From positions 1 through 38,469 of the forward strand of contig CABVRV010000029.1 in the NCBI GenBank assembly GCA_902500755.1: DNA of 38,469 bases, in the 5' to 3' direction. The DNA comes from an uncultured Nitrospira sp. Its GTDB lineage: Bacteria > Nitrospirota > Nitrospiria > Nitrospirales > Nitrospiraceae. Shown piece after piece: positions 18,597 through 27,076 of the stretch (positions within the stretch are counted from its first letter, which is position 1; each line of letters opens with the position of its first letter). The notes under the pieces were generated by a model. The model was not told the DNA's origin. It saw nothing but the letters and a program-made list of their open reading frames with translations, and did no database searches. Position numbers and translations under genes: made by a program.

Positions 18597-19652
18597 CTAG
18601 CGCCTTGACCGTCCTGAGGGCAGGGTTTCTTCTTCGTACTCCAAGAAGAGGCGCTTAGCCTCAGGATGGAGATGGGTAGGGTGTCCGTAAGGGATTCCCA
18701 AGGTCCTGAATAGTGGCGTCAGTCTCCCGTTGGGATGCAGATAGCCGGCCCTGAGTGGGACGGTGCGCTTGCTATGGCGCACTAGCCGGCAGGCAGTAGG
18801 TCGGATCGAAGTCAACCAATCGGCAATGTCTTGAGGATTGCCGATCGAGGCAGAGAGCAAGAGCAGTTTGGCCTGAGACGGGCAAAAGATGATGGTTTCT
18901 TCCCACACGACTCCGCGCTCGCGATCGGCAATATATTGCGACTCGTCGAGAATCACGAGCCCCAGCGTGTCCAGCCTCACGTCGATTTCGCCACTCGCTG
19001 CATCGTAGAGCAGATTGCGCAGGATTTCCGTGGTCATAATCAGCAGCGGGGCTTGGCTGTGTTCTTGACGATCCCCGGTCAAAATGCCGACTTTGTCCGG
19101 CCCAAACAGGCGAGAGAACTCCGTATATTTTGTATTGGACAGGGCCTTAAGTGGGGAGGTGTAAATGACGGTGCGATTGTCTTCCATGGCGCGGCGAGCG
19201 GCCTCGATGGCAACGTAGGTTTTCCCGCTTCCGGTGGGAACGCTGATGACGACATCGATTTCGCTTAGGGCAGATAATGCGTCGGTCTGCCACGGGTCCG
19301 GCACGAACGGTTGTGGCTCGGGAACGCCGATGCCTTCCAGCCAACCTGTGAGCGAAATAGCCGGTTCGGACAACGCTGGAACCGGTGTCTGCGGAGTGGC
19401 CTTCTTCCGAGTGATGGGTAGAGGATACTGGCTGCGCTGTGCGCTGGACGCTGATTGAGATTGTCGCGCTTCCAACAGAGCCTGCAGATCGGATTCCAGT
19501 CCGGCGCGATTGTGACTCGAATGTTGTAGCAGCAACTCGATCAAGCGTCGCTTTCCGGCGCGAAACTGCCGATGCACACGGCCGCGGGCTAGACGATGCA
19601 AAAGAGCGACAGGTTGTTGGGCGAGCAGTCGTTCAAGTTCGTCGGTGGTCAT
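18597..19652 (-). CDS. Ski2-like superfamily 2 helicase, N-terminal half (RecA1 domain only)
   Basis: 351 residues. After an unrecognised basic helical leader and a Pro/Ser linker (about 1-100) comes a complete RecA1 domain. It has WQTDAL, motif I PTGSGKT (139-145), motif Ia TSPLKALSNTKY, motif Ib MTTEILRN, motif II DESQ (236-239) and motif III LSAS (266-269). The chain ends soon afterwards in GRSRR, so motifs IV-VI are missing. Those motifs are in the preceding gene of the same transcript (19738-21597), so the two products together make one helicase. DESQ is a variant of the usual DEVH/DExH box. The start has no clear ribosome binding site. By itself this half could bind ATP but should not unwind RNA or DNA. 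Confidence 0.9.
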   Translation of the reverse strand: MTTDELERLLAQQPVALLHRLARGRVHRQFRAGKRRLIELLLQHSSHNRAGLESDLQALLEARQSQSASSAQRSQYPLPITRKKATPQTPVPALSEPAISLTGWLEGIGVPEPQPFVPDPWQTDALSALSEIDVVISVPTGSGKTYVAIEAARRAMEDNRTVIYTSPLKALSNTKYTEFSRLFGPDKVGILTGDRQEHSQAPLLIMTTEILRNLLYDAASGEIDVRLDTLGLVILDESQYIADRERGVVWEETIIFCPSQAKLLLLSASIGNPQDIADWLTSIRPTACRLVRHSKRTVPLRAGYLHPNGRLTPLFRTLGIPYGHPTHLHPEAKRLFLEYEEETLPSGRSRR

Positions 19653-19737
19653 GCTTTGCTGTGCTGAGCACTGAGTGCTGAGACCGAAGTTGCAGCCAAC
19701 CTCAGTCCTAAAGCCTCGTGCCTCAGTCCTATATGGT
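19653..19737 (-). repeat. Repeat-rich spacer between the two helicase halves
   Basis: 85 bp without coding potential. It holds the palindrome AGCACTGAGTGCT (19667-19679) with flanking CTCAGCAC-like repeats, and an 11-bp direct repeat CCTCAGTCCTA (19700-19710 and 19721-19731). The composition is unlike coding DNA and looks like an inserted repeat cluster, a plausible scar of the rearrangement that separated the halves. Confidence 0.6.
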
Positions 19738-21597
19738 TCACGGTAATTCCTCCAACACTCCGCGTCGGATCAGTGTGAGTGCCTCGGCTGCAGAGTCAGC
19801 CAAGCTGGGATGGGTGCCTTTCAGTGTCTGCAACTGTGAAAGGAACTCGATCGTCCTGGCAAGCAGCCGATAGATGTCCCCCTCCGCCATCGTCGTGAGT
19901 CGGCAGAGTCCGATCCATGTGAGGGTGGGCTCCGCCACCCACCGTTCCGCCAAGGCTGCGACATCCGCGCGAAGGAGCGGGGGATCTTCATGTGGCGCAA
20001 GACTCTCGGCGAGCTTGCGAACCTGCCTCAACAGCGAACTCAATCCGGCACTAATGCGTGGAAATGCCCCGGGGCGATCATCGTCGTGGGCCAAGCTGGC
20101 CATGATACCGGCAAGGAGAGATGGATCTGCTCCGGTGAACGCTTCGGCGCGTATCAGTTCCGTGATCAAGAGCGAGTGATCGATGCGGATCAGTCTCGCC
20201 CATTCCCCATCCTCCGTCAGTTGTGCGGTCGATGTGAGATATCCGAATGTCTGCAGTACGTTTACCCGTTCTTGAAAACGATGCCATAAACTGGCTCGCA
20301 GGGCTTGAATGGATTTGGTGTGACGCTGTTGCTCCTGGCGAAGTCGGGAGGCGGTGGGAAAATCTTTTTGACATGCCGTGCGGGATGAGCAGGTCGGGCA
20401 AGGAAAATCACCCAAAGATTGCACGACAGCATCCGGCAGTGTGTCCACCGGAGACGAGGCTAAGATCGGGAGAATGGGCAGGCGAGGGGGAAGGTCTTCC
20501 AATTGTTCGCTGAGCCGATCAAAGGTCTCTGCCGAGCACCAGGGGTACGTTGCCATCTCTGCACAGTCGTAGGTTCGATCGTAGACTTCTCGTACGCTGG
20601 TGACGGGGCATTCTGTGACGGCACCATCCGGCCGCAACATGGTCAACATGGAGTTCTTTTGACCTTTACTTCGATACTGTCTGAGGACAATCCCGCGACC
20701 CTTGTGAAGCCCCACAACTCGTCCCGGTGTGAGAAACGGCAATCGCACGGCGATTTCCGGTGACTCTGAGCGATGTGTCTGATGTCGAGCCGGGCGGTGT
20801 CTCCGCACGTGATCGAAGGTCTGCCATTGCGTGATCCAATCCGTGCACACCCGAGGGCCGAACGGTTCTAACTGCGTGTGCAGCAGATCTAATTTGCGTT
20901 CCAGAAGCTCGGCACGTTGGTTGAGTTGGAATTGTGCAAAACTCTTGGCCAAGATTCCTTGAATGTGCTCGTGTGGATGGGCCTTGAGGAGGTTCAGCAC
21001 CATGGGATAGCTGATGGTGAATTGGCTGTCGATGGCTTCCGGTTGTCCCGTCAGCCCTTTCGTCAGCACGCTCAAGTCGATGTAGGGAGAGGGCGTAATC
21101 ACTGCAAAACCCACGTGATCTTTCCCTCGGCGTCCGGCTCGCCCCGCGATCTGTTGGACTTCGCCGATGGTCAGATCGGTGAAGTCGCGCGACTTGCGGA
21201 TGCTGGACTGGGTAATCACGACGGTGCGCGCTGGAAAATCGACGCCTGCCGCCAGGGTGGTGGTTGCGAAGACGGCGTCGAGATGGCCCTGTCGCATCAG
21301 CTCTTCGATCGCGATCTTCCAGGAAGGAAGGTGTCCGGCATGGTGGGCGGCGACACCGATCCGCTGGACGATGGGAATGAGGGGATGTTCGGCAATGCTC
21401 GGGTACTGCGCGATGACTCGTTCGAGGGCTGTGCCGATCGCGTCTTGCCGAACTGGAGGAAGGACGAGTTCTGCATGATCGAACGCCTCCATGGCTTCAT
21501 CACAGGCACGGCGTGAGGTAAGAAAGACGATCGCTGGCGTGAGCTGTTTGTGGCGGAGGGCGGTGACCAGGTCAACCGGATGGATCGACGGCGGCAT
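19738..21597 (-). CDS. Ski2-like superfamily 2 helicase, C-terminal half (RecA2 and accessory domains)
   Basis: 619 residues beginning directly at the RecA2 domain ([15 protein letters not shown]). It has motif IV AIVFLTSRR (22-30), HHAGHLP (85-91), motif V ATTTLAAGVD (111-120) and motif VI QIAGRAGRRG (149-158). No Walker A or DExH box is present. The rest corresponds to the winged-helix, beta-rich insert and helical regions of Mtr4/Ski2-type helicases. It includes a cysteine cluster CPTCSSRTAC near residue 400 that could bind a metal. The ATG lies 26 nt inside the end of glgC, with AAGGGA 10 nt upstream, so it is coupled to glgC. The RecA1 partner is encoded downstream, the reverse of the normal domain order. 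Confidence 0.9.
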   Translation of the reverse strand: MPPSIHPVDLVTALRHKQLTPAIVFLTSRRACDEAMEAFDHAELVLPPVRQDAIGTALERVIAQYPSIAEHPLIPIVQRIGVAAHHAGHLPSWKIAIEELMRQGHLDAVFATTTLAAGVDFPARTVVITQSSIRKSRDFTDLTIGEVQQIAGRAGRRGKDHVGFAVITPSPYIDLSVLTKGLTGQPEAIDSQFTISYPMVLNLLKAHPHEHIQGILAKSFAQFQLNQRAELLERKLDLLHTQLEPFGPRVCTDWITQWQTFDHVRRHRPARHQTHRSESPEIAVRLPFLTPGRVVGLHKGRGIVLRQYRSKGQKNSMLTMLRPDGAVTECPVTSVREVYDRTYDCAEMATYPWCSAETFDRLSEQLEDLPPRLPILPILASSPVDTLPDAVVQSLGDFPCPTCSSRTACQKDFPTASRLRQEQQRHTKSIQALRASLWHRFQERVNVLQTFGYLTSTAQLTEDGEWARLIRIDHSLLITELIRAEAFTGADPSLLAGIMASLAHDDDRPGAFPRISAGLSSLLRQVRKLAESLAPHEDPPLLRADVAALAERWVAEPTLTWIGLCRLTTMAEGDIYRLLARTIEFLSQLQTLKGTHPSLADSAAEALTLIRRGVLEELP

Positions 21598-22810
21598 GCA
21601 GCTTCATTCCCTTTGAGATCACGACAAGACCGGAGTCGGTGACGGTAAAGCGTTGGGCATCGGCGTCTCGATTGTAACCGATTTCAGTGTTGGGAGGGAT
21701 CGTCACATCTTTATCGATGATGGCGCGCCTGATTCGGCTGTGCTCGCCGATCGTTACGTTCTCCATGATGATGGATTCGCGGATATCGGCATGATCTTGC
21801 ACGCGGACATTGGGAGAGAGGACCGAATTCTGCACGCGTCCGCCTGAGACGATGCACCCTCCGCAGACGACCGAATCAAGGGCGACACCCATTCGCCCAC
21901 CTTGATAATCCTGAGCGAAGACGAACTTGGCCGGTGGGAACTGTCCTTGATAGGTTCGGATCGGCCAGTCTGCGTCGTACAGATTGAATTGAGGATCGAC
22001 GGTCACCAGATCCATGTTCGCTTCCCAGTAGGCGTCGAGCGTCCCGATATCTCGCCAATATTGAACAGCCTTTTTGTTGGCATCCTGAAACTTGAATGCG
22101 TAGACGCGCTTCTGTTCGATCATTCGGGGGATGATGTTTTTCCCAAAGTCATGCGCTGTGCCTTCTTGAGCATCAGCGATCAGATGTTCGCGTAGCGCCT
22201 GGGTGCGGAAGAGGTAGATACCCATCGACGCGAAGGCATGGGTTGGATCATTGGGAAGTGGAATGGGATGCGCCGGTTTCTCATCGAAGCGGGTGATCCG
22301 GTAATCTTCGTCGACCGCAATGACGCCGAAGCGAGTGGCGTCTTGCACTGGAATGTCGATGGCACCGACCACCACATCCGCGCTTTTGGCGATGAGCCAA
22401 TGGAACATCTCCGCATAGTTCATTTTGTACACATGGTCGCCGGCCAGGATCAGCAAATACTGCGGATTCTCGCCGTCGATCAAGAACATGTTCTGATACA
22501 CGGCGTCGGCGGTACCGCGGTACCAATCTTCACTGATTCGTTGCTGAGGAGGGATCGAGGCGATGTATTCCCCCAATTCCGCGTTGAGAATATTCCAGCC
22601 GACCCGGATATGGCGATCGAGAGAGTGCGATTTGTATTGGATCAGCACGGCGATCTTACGGAGCCCCGAATTGATACAATTGCTCAGGGTAAAGTCGATG
22701 ATGCGGTATTTGCCTCCGAAGGGGACGGCGGGCTTCGCACGTTGGTCCGTAAGTGGGAAGAGACGCTCGCCTTTCCCGCCCGCCAGGACCATCGTAAAAA
22801 TGCTCTTCAC
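21572..22810 (-). CDS. glgC: Glucose-1-phosphate adenylyltransferase (ADP-glucose pyrophosphorylase)
   Basis: 412 residues from the GTG at 22810 ([14 protein letters not shown]). An ATG at 22876 in the same frame would add 22 residues without similarity to the family, so the GTG is preferred, though its ribosome binding site is weak. The nucleotidyl-transferase domain begins with [20 protein letters not shown] and continues with [24 protein letters not shown] and LAGDHVYKM. The left-handed beta-helix with [13 protein letters not shown] follows. The enzyme makes ADP-glucose from glucose-1-phosphate and ATP, the committed step of bacterial glycogen synthesis. It is the first gene of a minus-strand unit with the split helicase; no other glycogen genes lie in the window. 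Confidence 0.95.
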   Translation of the reverse strand: MKSIFTMVLAGGKGERLFPLTDQRAKPAVPFGGKYRIIDFTLSNCINSGLRKIAVLIQYKSHSLDRHIRVGWNILNAELGEYIASIPPQQRISEDWYRGTADAVYQNMFLIDGENPQYLLILAGDHVYKMNYAEMFHWLIAKSADVVVGAIDIPVQDATRFGVIAVDEDYRITRFDEKPAHPIPLPNDPTHAFASMGIYLFRTQALREHLIADAQEGTAHDFGKNIIPRMIEQKRVYAFKFQDANKKAVQYWRDIGTLDAYWEANMDLVTVDPQFNLYDADWPIRTYQGQFPPAKFVFAQDYQGGRMGVALDSVVCGGCIVSGGRVQNSVLSPNVRVQDHADIRESIIMENVTIGEHSRIRRAIIDKDVTIPPNTEIGYNRDADAQRFTVTDSGLVVISKGMKLHAAVDPSG

Positions 22811-22943
22811 GGACTGGATTCTAGCAGGACCACCATGAAATAGAAAGGAAGCGGAATCGTTGACTTCCTTCTTCATGCGGATAATACTAGCCCCAGGCTT
22901 GGTGGGCTGGTCAACGGTCCAAGCATGACGTAAAGGAGTCAGC

Positions 22944-23240
22944 ATGAAACGAGATGTTGTTGTCGCCGCGCTACCGCGAAACACGACGAGGCGTGTGGTG
23001 AAGCTCTCGGCCAAGCCTTCGGCCAGTCCCTTGAGCGATTTGAGGTGGCGGCTCGAGCGGCTGGAAAGCCAGATGCAAAAGCTGTCTGAACTAGTTCGGG
23101 ATCATGCCGAAGATATGGACCGTCTGGTCAGGATCGTTGCTGAAAATAGCGATATTCTCCGCCGACAGTTGCTGCGTAAGCACCATGAGAAGGTTCGGGT
23201 GAGGAAGCATCTCCGGGCGACGGATGCGGCAATAGAGTAA
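22944..23240 (+). CDS. Hypothetical small coiled-coil protein
   Basis: 98 residues from an ATG with AAGGAG 6 nt upstream. It starts 133 bp from the glgC start on the opposite strand, so the two diverge. A basic N-terminus (about 1-30) is followed by one long amphipathic helix (about 31-88, with LRWRLERLESQMQKLSELV), a clear coiled-coil pattern with leucine and isoleucine heptads. No signal peptide or membrane segment is seen and I recognise no family. It could be a scaffold or DNA-associated protein; function unknown. Confidence 0.65.
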   Translation: MKRDVVVAALPRNTTRRVVKLSAKPSASPLSDLRWRLERLESQMQKLSELVRDHAEDMDRLVRIVAENSDILRRQLLRKHHEKVRVRKHLRATDAAIE

Positions 23241-23388
23241 TCTCCATTACTTTTGGAATGCGTGTGCCACTCTGTCCTGCTCCTACCGTGTTCTGCCTGC
23301 AGCTGCGGGTCCACTATCCATCGCCTGTGCTCGATGGCGATCTAGAAATTGAAGTATACTCACTAACACGAGAGGGAGTGGACGTATC
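23241..23388. other. Intergenic stretch
   Basis: 148 bp without a convincing gene. A TATACT at 23355-23360 could be a -10 element for the HEAT-repeat gene, but no fitting -35 is seen. No terminator is obvious. Confidence 0.4.
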
Positions 23389-24177
23389 GTGATCAAGTCG
23401 CTGAGTATTGCCGCGGTGCTTATTTCGGGATGGGTGGGGGTAGACACTCTACAGGCGTTTTCTGATCAGTCTGCTCGGGCGTGGCACGTCCAACTGCCCT
23501 ATGAAGGGCCACCAGCAAGTCAGGATGTGCCCGATGTCTCGATTCCACCGAATACCAATCCACTGAGCCCAGAAGAGCTACAGCGTGCGGAGGCGTTGCT
23601 CCCGTTATTGGAAGGGAAACAGGAATTTTGGGCCATGGGAGAGTTTGTGCATCTCGGTGAATCGTCTGTTCCAGTCTTGGTCAAGGCCTTGACGATGCCC
23701 AGCCCACGGATCCGCTACAATGCAATCGAAACCTTGCTGATGATGAAGGGGGTCGCAGGGGTTCCCGCGCTCCTAGCGACCGCGAAGGAACCCAACGAAG
23801 TCCCACGAGTGCGCGAACATGCGTTACGGGTTGCCGTCCGGTTGAGTCCAGCTCAAGCGCCGGAGGCCATTGAAGTGATGGCGAGGGATCTTAATCCATC
23901 AGTCCGGAAGAGTGCAGTTTTCGAAGCCAGGTATGTGCGACAGAAAGCCATCATCCCGATCTTGATCCCGATGGTGAGCGATGACGAACGCTTCGTGGCA
24001 CTCTCGGCGCTGCAATCGCTGTGGATCCTGACGCGCCATGAGACTGAATTCCATGATTGGGAAGCCTCGACCAAGCAGGATCGCGCGGCATGGTCGAGCG
24101 AATGGATCGAGTGGTGGGAAGACAACAAAGACGTGTTCGAAATTCCCGAGCCGAAACGATCGAGGCGGAGTTCCTAA
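23389..24177 (+). CDS. Exported HEAT-repeat protein
   Basis: 262 residues from a GTG with AGGGAG about 11 nt upstream. A signal peptide covers about residues 1-23 (ends TLQA). A Pro-rich linker (about 40-65) leads to helical repeats of the HEAT/PBS-lyase type, for example SVPVLVKALTMPSPRIRYNA, GVAGVPALLATAKEPNEVP and DLNPSVRKSAVFEARYVR. The C-terminal 50 residues are Trp- and charge-rich (WIEWWEDNKDVF). HEAT proteins usually serve as binding scaffolds, so a periplasmic protein-protein interaction role is likely but the partner is unknown. The gene is followed 73 bp later by peptide deformylase. Confidence 0.8.
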   Translation: MIKSLSIAAVLISGWVGVDTLQAFSDQSARAWHVQLPYEGPPASQDVPDVSIPPNTNPLSPEELQRAEALLPLLEGKQEFWAMGEFVHLGESSVPVLVKALTMPSPRIRYNAIETLLMMKGVAGVPALLATAKEPNEVPRVREHALRVAVRLSPAQAPEAIEVMARDLNPSVRKSAVFEARYVRQKAIIPILIPMVSDDERFVALSALQSLWILTRHETEFHDWEASTKQDRAAWSSEWIEWWEDNKDVFEIPEPKRSRRSS

Positions 24178-24250
24178 CCGGACAGGGAAGTTGCGGGCCA
24201 AAACACTCCTGTGTTACGAATATAACGATATGAAGACCAAGACAGGGGCA

Positions 24251-24775
24251 ATGCTCAAAATAGCCAAGCTCGGGAATCCGATCCTCCGGAAGATTGCGAC
24301 TCCGGTCGATCCGCGGGAGATTAAGTCATCGGATATGCAACGGTTGATCGACGACATGCTTGAAACGATGTACGACGAGCCAGGCATTGGGTTGGCGGCG
24401 CCGCAGGTCTCGCGCTCGATTCAATTGGTGGTCATGGGGTGTAACGGCGAAGGTGGATTTCCAGAAACGGTCCTCATCAATCCGTCGATCGTATACTACG
24501 GGCCCGAACAGGTCGAAAACTGGGAAGGTTGTTTGAGCGTCGACGGACTTCGAGGGAAAGTCACCAGGCCTTCCTTGGTGCGCGTCGAAGCGCTCGATCG
24601 GAAAGGGAAAGCACTAGACTTTGAAGCAACCGGCCTCTTTGCCGTGTGCATTCAACACGAGCTCGATCACTTGATCGGTAAAGTATTTCTCGACCGTATG
24701 GCCGACATGTCCACTCTGACCCAACTGGATGAGTTTACACAGTATTGGCAAAAAGAACCCACGAACGTGATTTGA
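24251..24775 (+). CDS. def: Peptide deformylase
   Basis: 174 residues from the ATG at 24251 (MLKIAKLGNPILRK), which gives the usual family length. An ATG 21 nt upstream (24230) is an alternative, and the frame is open even further into the preceding gene. All three metal-site motifs are present: GIGLAAPQVS (motif 1), EGCLSV with the metal-binding Cys (motif 2) and QHELDHL with the HExxH pair and catalytic Glu (motif 3). The enzyme removes the formyl group from the initiator methionine of nascent proteins. Position 5 of the otherwise GxGxAAPQxG motif ends in Ser instead of Gly, a minor change. The ABC exporter follows 22 bp later. Confidence 0.95.
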   Translation: MLKIAKLGNPILRKIATPVDPREIKSSDMQRLIDDMLETMYDEPGIGLAAPQVSRSIQLVVMGCNGEGGFPETVLINPSIVYYGPEQVENWEGCLSVDGLRGKVTRPSLVRVEALDRKGKALDFEATGLFAVCIQHELDHLIGKVFLDRMADMSTLTQLDEFTQYWQKEPTNVI

Positions 24776-24797
24776 TGCCTGCCGTGCCGGATCGATT

Positions 24798-26522
24798 GTG
24801 AAATCCCTTTTTCGCGTCCTCCAATATCTCCGTCCCCACCGTCGTCTCGCGATCACGACGTTGATCTGCGCGGGTTTCGCCACGGCGATGGAATTGGTTC
24901 CCCCCTGGGTCATCAAAATCATCATCGATGACGTGATTCAGGCGAAGCAGGCCTCGCTGCTGCCATGGGTGATCGGGTTGCTGATCATCGCCTATGTGTT
25001 CAAGAACGTGTGTGCGTCATTGCGCATTCGGCTCAACAATCAACTTGAGCAGAGGGTCGTTCACGATCTTCGTCGCCAAATCTTTTTCGCGCTCCAACAC
25101 TTATCCATCACCTATTTTGAGAATCGGTCGACGGGCGAGATCATGTCCCGAGTGACGAACGACACGGAACATGTCGAGCGGATCTTTATCGATGGGCTGG
25201 AAGGGATGCTGACGGCCTTGCTCACGCTGATCGGAATCACGGGACTCTTGTTCATGCTCAATTGGAAGCTGGCAGCGCTCTCTCTCTTGCCGATCCCCGT
25301 GCTTGCTCTTTCAGCGAGCTGGTTTACGTCGAAGGTGCATGGATACTATCGAGAGACTCGACAAAGCGCCGCGGAATTGAACGGCTATTTACAGGATGCG
25401 TTGTCCGGGATCAGGGAGACGATGGGGTTCGGACGCCAAGGGCATGAACAAGCGAGGTTCAACCAGCTGAGTCAAACCTATAGCGATAAGAACCTCAACG
25501 CGATGGTGCTGTGGTCGATGTATTCCCCTGGGATGATTCTGGTCGCCGCTTTCGGAACCGTGCTGATCCTCTGGTACGGGGCGGGTGAGGTCATCGAAGG
25601 CCGGCTCACCCTTGGGGAGCTGGTGTTGTTCCTCTCCTACTTGGCGATGTTCTACGTGCCGATCAACCAGATTCATTCCGTCAATCATATGTTGCAACAT
25701 GCCTTGGCCGCGAGCGAGCGAGTCTTCGATGTGTTGGATACGGTTCCAGAAGTCATCGATCGTCCTGGATCGGTGGCGCCGATCCATCGTGTTCACGGAG
25801 AGGTGCGATTTGACCAAGTGCGATTCCATTACCGGCCAGACGTTCCAGTACTGAGAGGATTCACAGCCATTGTGCCGACAGGTGAGCGTGTCGCTTTGGT
25901 GGGAATGAGTGGGGCGGGAAAGAGCACGCTTCTCAAGTTATTGATGCGGTTTTATGATGTCACGGACGGGGCGATTTGGATTGATGGAAAGGATATCCGC
26001 GATCTGCCGATTGCGTATCTACGGCAGCAGATCGGGTTCGTACAACAGGAGCCGTTCTTGTTCAACGGAACGGTCAGAGACAATCTGCTGTATGGTGATT
26101 TGCAGGCGGATCAAGGTCGGCTGGAGGCAGCGGCTCGTGCTGCCCGCGCGCACGAGTTCATTGCGGCGTTACCAGAAGGGTATAACACTTGGATCGGCGA
26201 ACGAGGCGTCAAATTGTCGGTGGGGCAAAAGCAGCGAGTCTCCATTGCCCGGGTGTTGTTGAAAGATCCTCCCATTGTGATTTTTGACGAGGCGACATCG
26301 AATATCGACACGGAGACTGAGGTGAAGATCCGTGAGGCGTTGAACGAACTCACGGTGGGCCGAACCACCTTCATTATTGCCCATCGATTGTCCACGCTCC
26401 ATGATGTTGACCGGATCTTGGTGCTCGATAGAGGTCAGCTGGTGGAAGATGGTCGCCATGATGAATTGCTCAGTCGAGGTGGATTGTATGCCGGTCTTTA
26501 TGAAGCGCAGTTTCAGGTCTAG
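24798..26522 (+). CDS. MsbA-like ABC exporter (fused permease and ATPase)
   Basis: 574 residues from a GTG. Six membrane helices fill residues 1 to about 310, and a nucleotide-binding domain follows. It has Walker A GMSGAGKST (about 369-377), Q-loop FVQQEPFLF, signature LSVGQKQR (about 472-479), Walker B IVIFDEAT (about 493-500) and H-loop AHR (about 528). The size and half-transporter layout match MsbA/LmrA-type homodimeric exporters for lipids or hydrophobic compounds. The signature has SVGQ instead of SGGQ, which is common in this group. The substrate cannot be read. The gene lies 22 bp after def, so co-transcription is likely. Confidence 0.92.
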   Translation: MKSLFRVLQYLRPHRRLAITTLICAGFATAMELVPPWVIKIIIDDVIQAKQASLLPWVIGLLIIAYVFKNVCASLRIRLNNQLEQRVVHDLRRQIFFALQHLSITYFENRSTGEIMSRVTNDTEHVERIFIDGLEGMLTALLTLIGITGLLFMLNWKLAALSLLPIPVLALSASWFTSKVHGYYRETRQSAAELNGYLQDALSGIRETMGFGRQGHEQARFNQLSQTYSDKNLNAMVLWSMYSPGMILVAAFGTVLILWYGAGEVIEGRLTLGELVLFLSYLAMFYVPINQIHSVNHMLQHALAASERVFDVLDTVPEVIDRPGSVAPIHRVHGEVRFDQVRFHYRPDVPVLRGFTAIVPTGERVALVGMSGAGKSTLLKLLMRFYDVTDGAIWIDGKDIRDLPIAYLRQQIGFVQQEPFLFNGTVRDNLLYGDLQADQGRLEAAARAARAHEFIAALPEGYNTWIGERGVKLSVGQKQRVSIARVLLKDPPIVIFDEATSNIDTETEVKIREALNELTVGRTTFIIAHRLSTLHDVDRILVLDRGQLVEDGRHDELLSRGGLYAGLYEAQFQV

Positions 26523-26562
26523 TGATGAGAGCACGAAATCGGGTCCAGTCTATCTTCGGTAG

Positions 26563-26592
26563 TTGCGGGGCTGAGGAGGCAGTCGGTATACT
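26563..26592 (+). promoter_or_regulatory. Possible promoter for the small cysteine-rich gene pair
   Basis: TATACT (26587-26592) lies 18 bp after TTGCGG (26563-26568), about 34 nt before the ATG at 26626. The -35 has only its TTG conserved, so this is tentative. Confidence 0.35.
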
Positions 26593-26625
26593 CGCTTTAA
26601 GTCAAGAATCAGATAAGGCTGATCG

Positions 26626-26820
26626 ATGGTATTGGTATACGAGAGTGACCCGCTGGATGATGAACATGCGCGCGGGCGTTTTTACCACGTCTGCCAAGGT
26701 CGGATCGATCGTACCCCGTTGAACGTACCCGCAGACGAGAATCCGTACGAATGTCCGCAATGTGGAATTGATCTCGAAGCCGAGGATTTTTTCGTGGCCC
26801 TTCAGAAAGGATCGGTGTAG
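26626..26820 (+). CDS. Hypothetical small zinc-ribbon-like protein
   Basis: 64 residues from an ATG with TAAGG upstream. The C-terminal half holds CPQCG, and a further Cys lies in FYHVCQG, so a single small metal site is possible. The N-terminal half is acidic (YESDPLDDEHARGRFYH). There is no signal peptide and I recognise no named family. It is followed after 5 bp by another cysteine-pair protein, which suggests a joint function. Confidence 0.6.
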   Translation: MVLVYESDPLDDEHARGRFYHVCQGRIDRTPLNVPADENPYECPQCGIDLEAEDFFVALQKGSV

Positions 26821-26825
26821 GCCTC

Positions 26826-27035
26826 ATGGCTACAAGTGCAGGACGAAAAACTGTCGGAGTGTCGCGCGGCTTGATGATGCTCTGCGACATCTGCTATGCG
26901 CAGGTCATCGCGGATAAGCTCACTGACGAAAAAAACTTTGTTGCAGACGCGGACACGCTCTTCGATACCATCTGCATCGGCTGCACCGACATCAATCGCC
27001 CCCTCATCGACGACATGGCCGGGAGTGGGGAATAG
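26826..27035 (+). CDS. Hypothetical small protein with two CxxC pairs
   Basis: 69 residues from an ATG 5 bp after the previous stop. CDIC (about residues 20-23) and CIGC (about 50-53) are placed as the two knuckles of a zinc ribbon. The stretch between them is polar and acidic, with DEKNFVADADTLFDT. No signal peptide or membrane helix is present. It may be a zinc- or Fe-S-binding accessory protein; the family is not recognised. A hairpin follows 12 bp after its stop. Confidence 0.65.
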   Translation: MATSAGRKTVGVSRGLMMLCDICYAQVIADKLTDEKNFVADADTLFDTICIGCTDINRPLIDDMAGSGE

Positions 27036-27047
27036 CAGGCCCGGCGT

Positions 27048-27070
27048 GGCTCAGTTCATTGATCTGAGCC
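27048..27070. terminator. Hairpin between convergent genes, possible bidirectional terminator
   Basis: GGCTCAG (27048-27054) and CTGAGCC (27064-27070) form a perfect 7-bp stem with a 9-nt loop, placed between the stops of the plus-strand gene at 27035 and the minus-strand gene at 27077. No long T-run follows on either side, so intrinsic termination would be weak. Confidence 0.45.
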
Positions 27071-27076
27071 CTTCCT

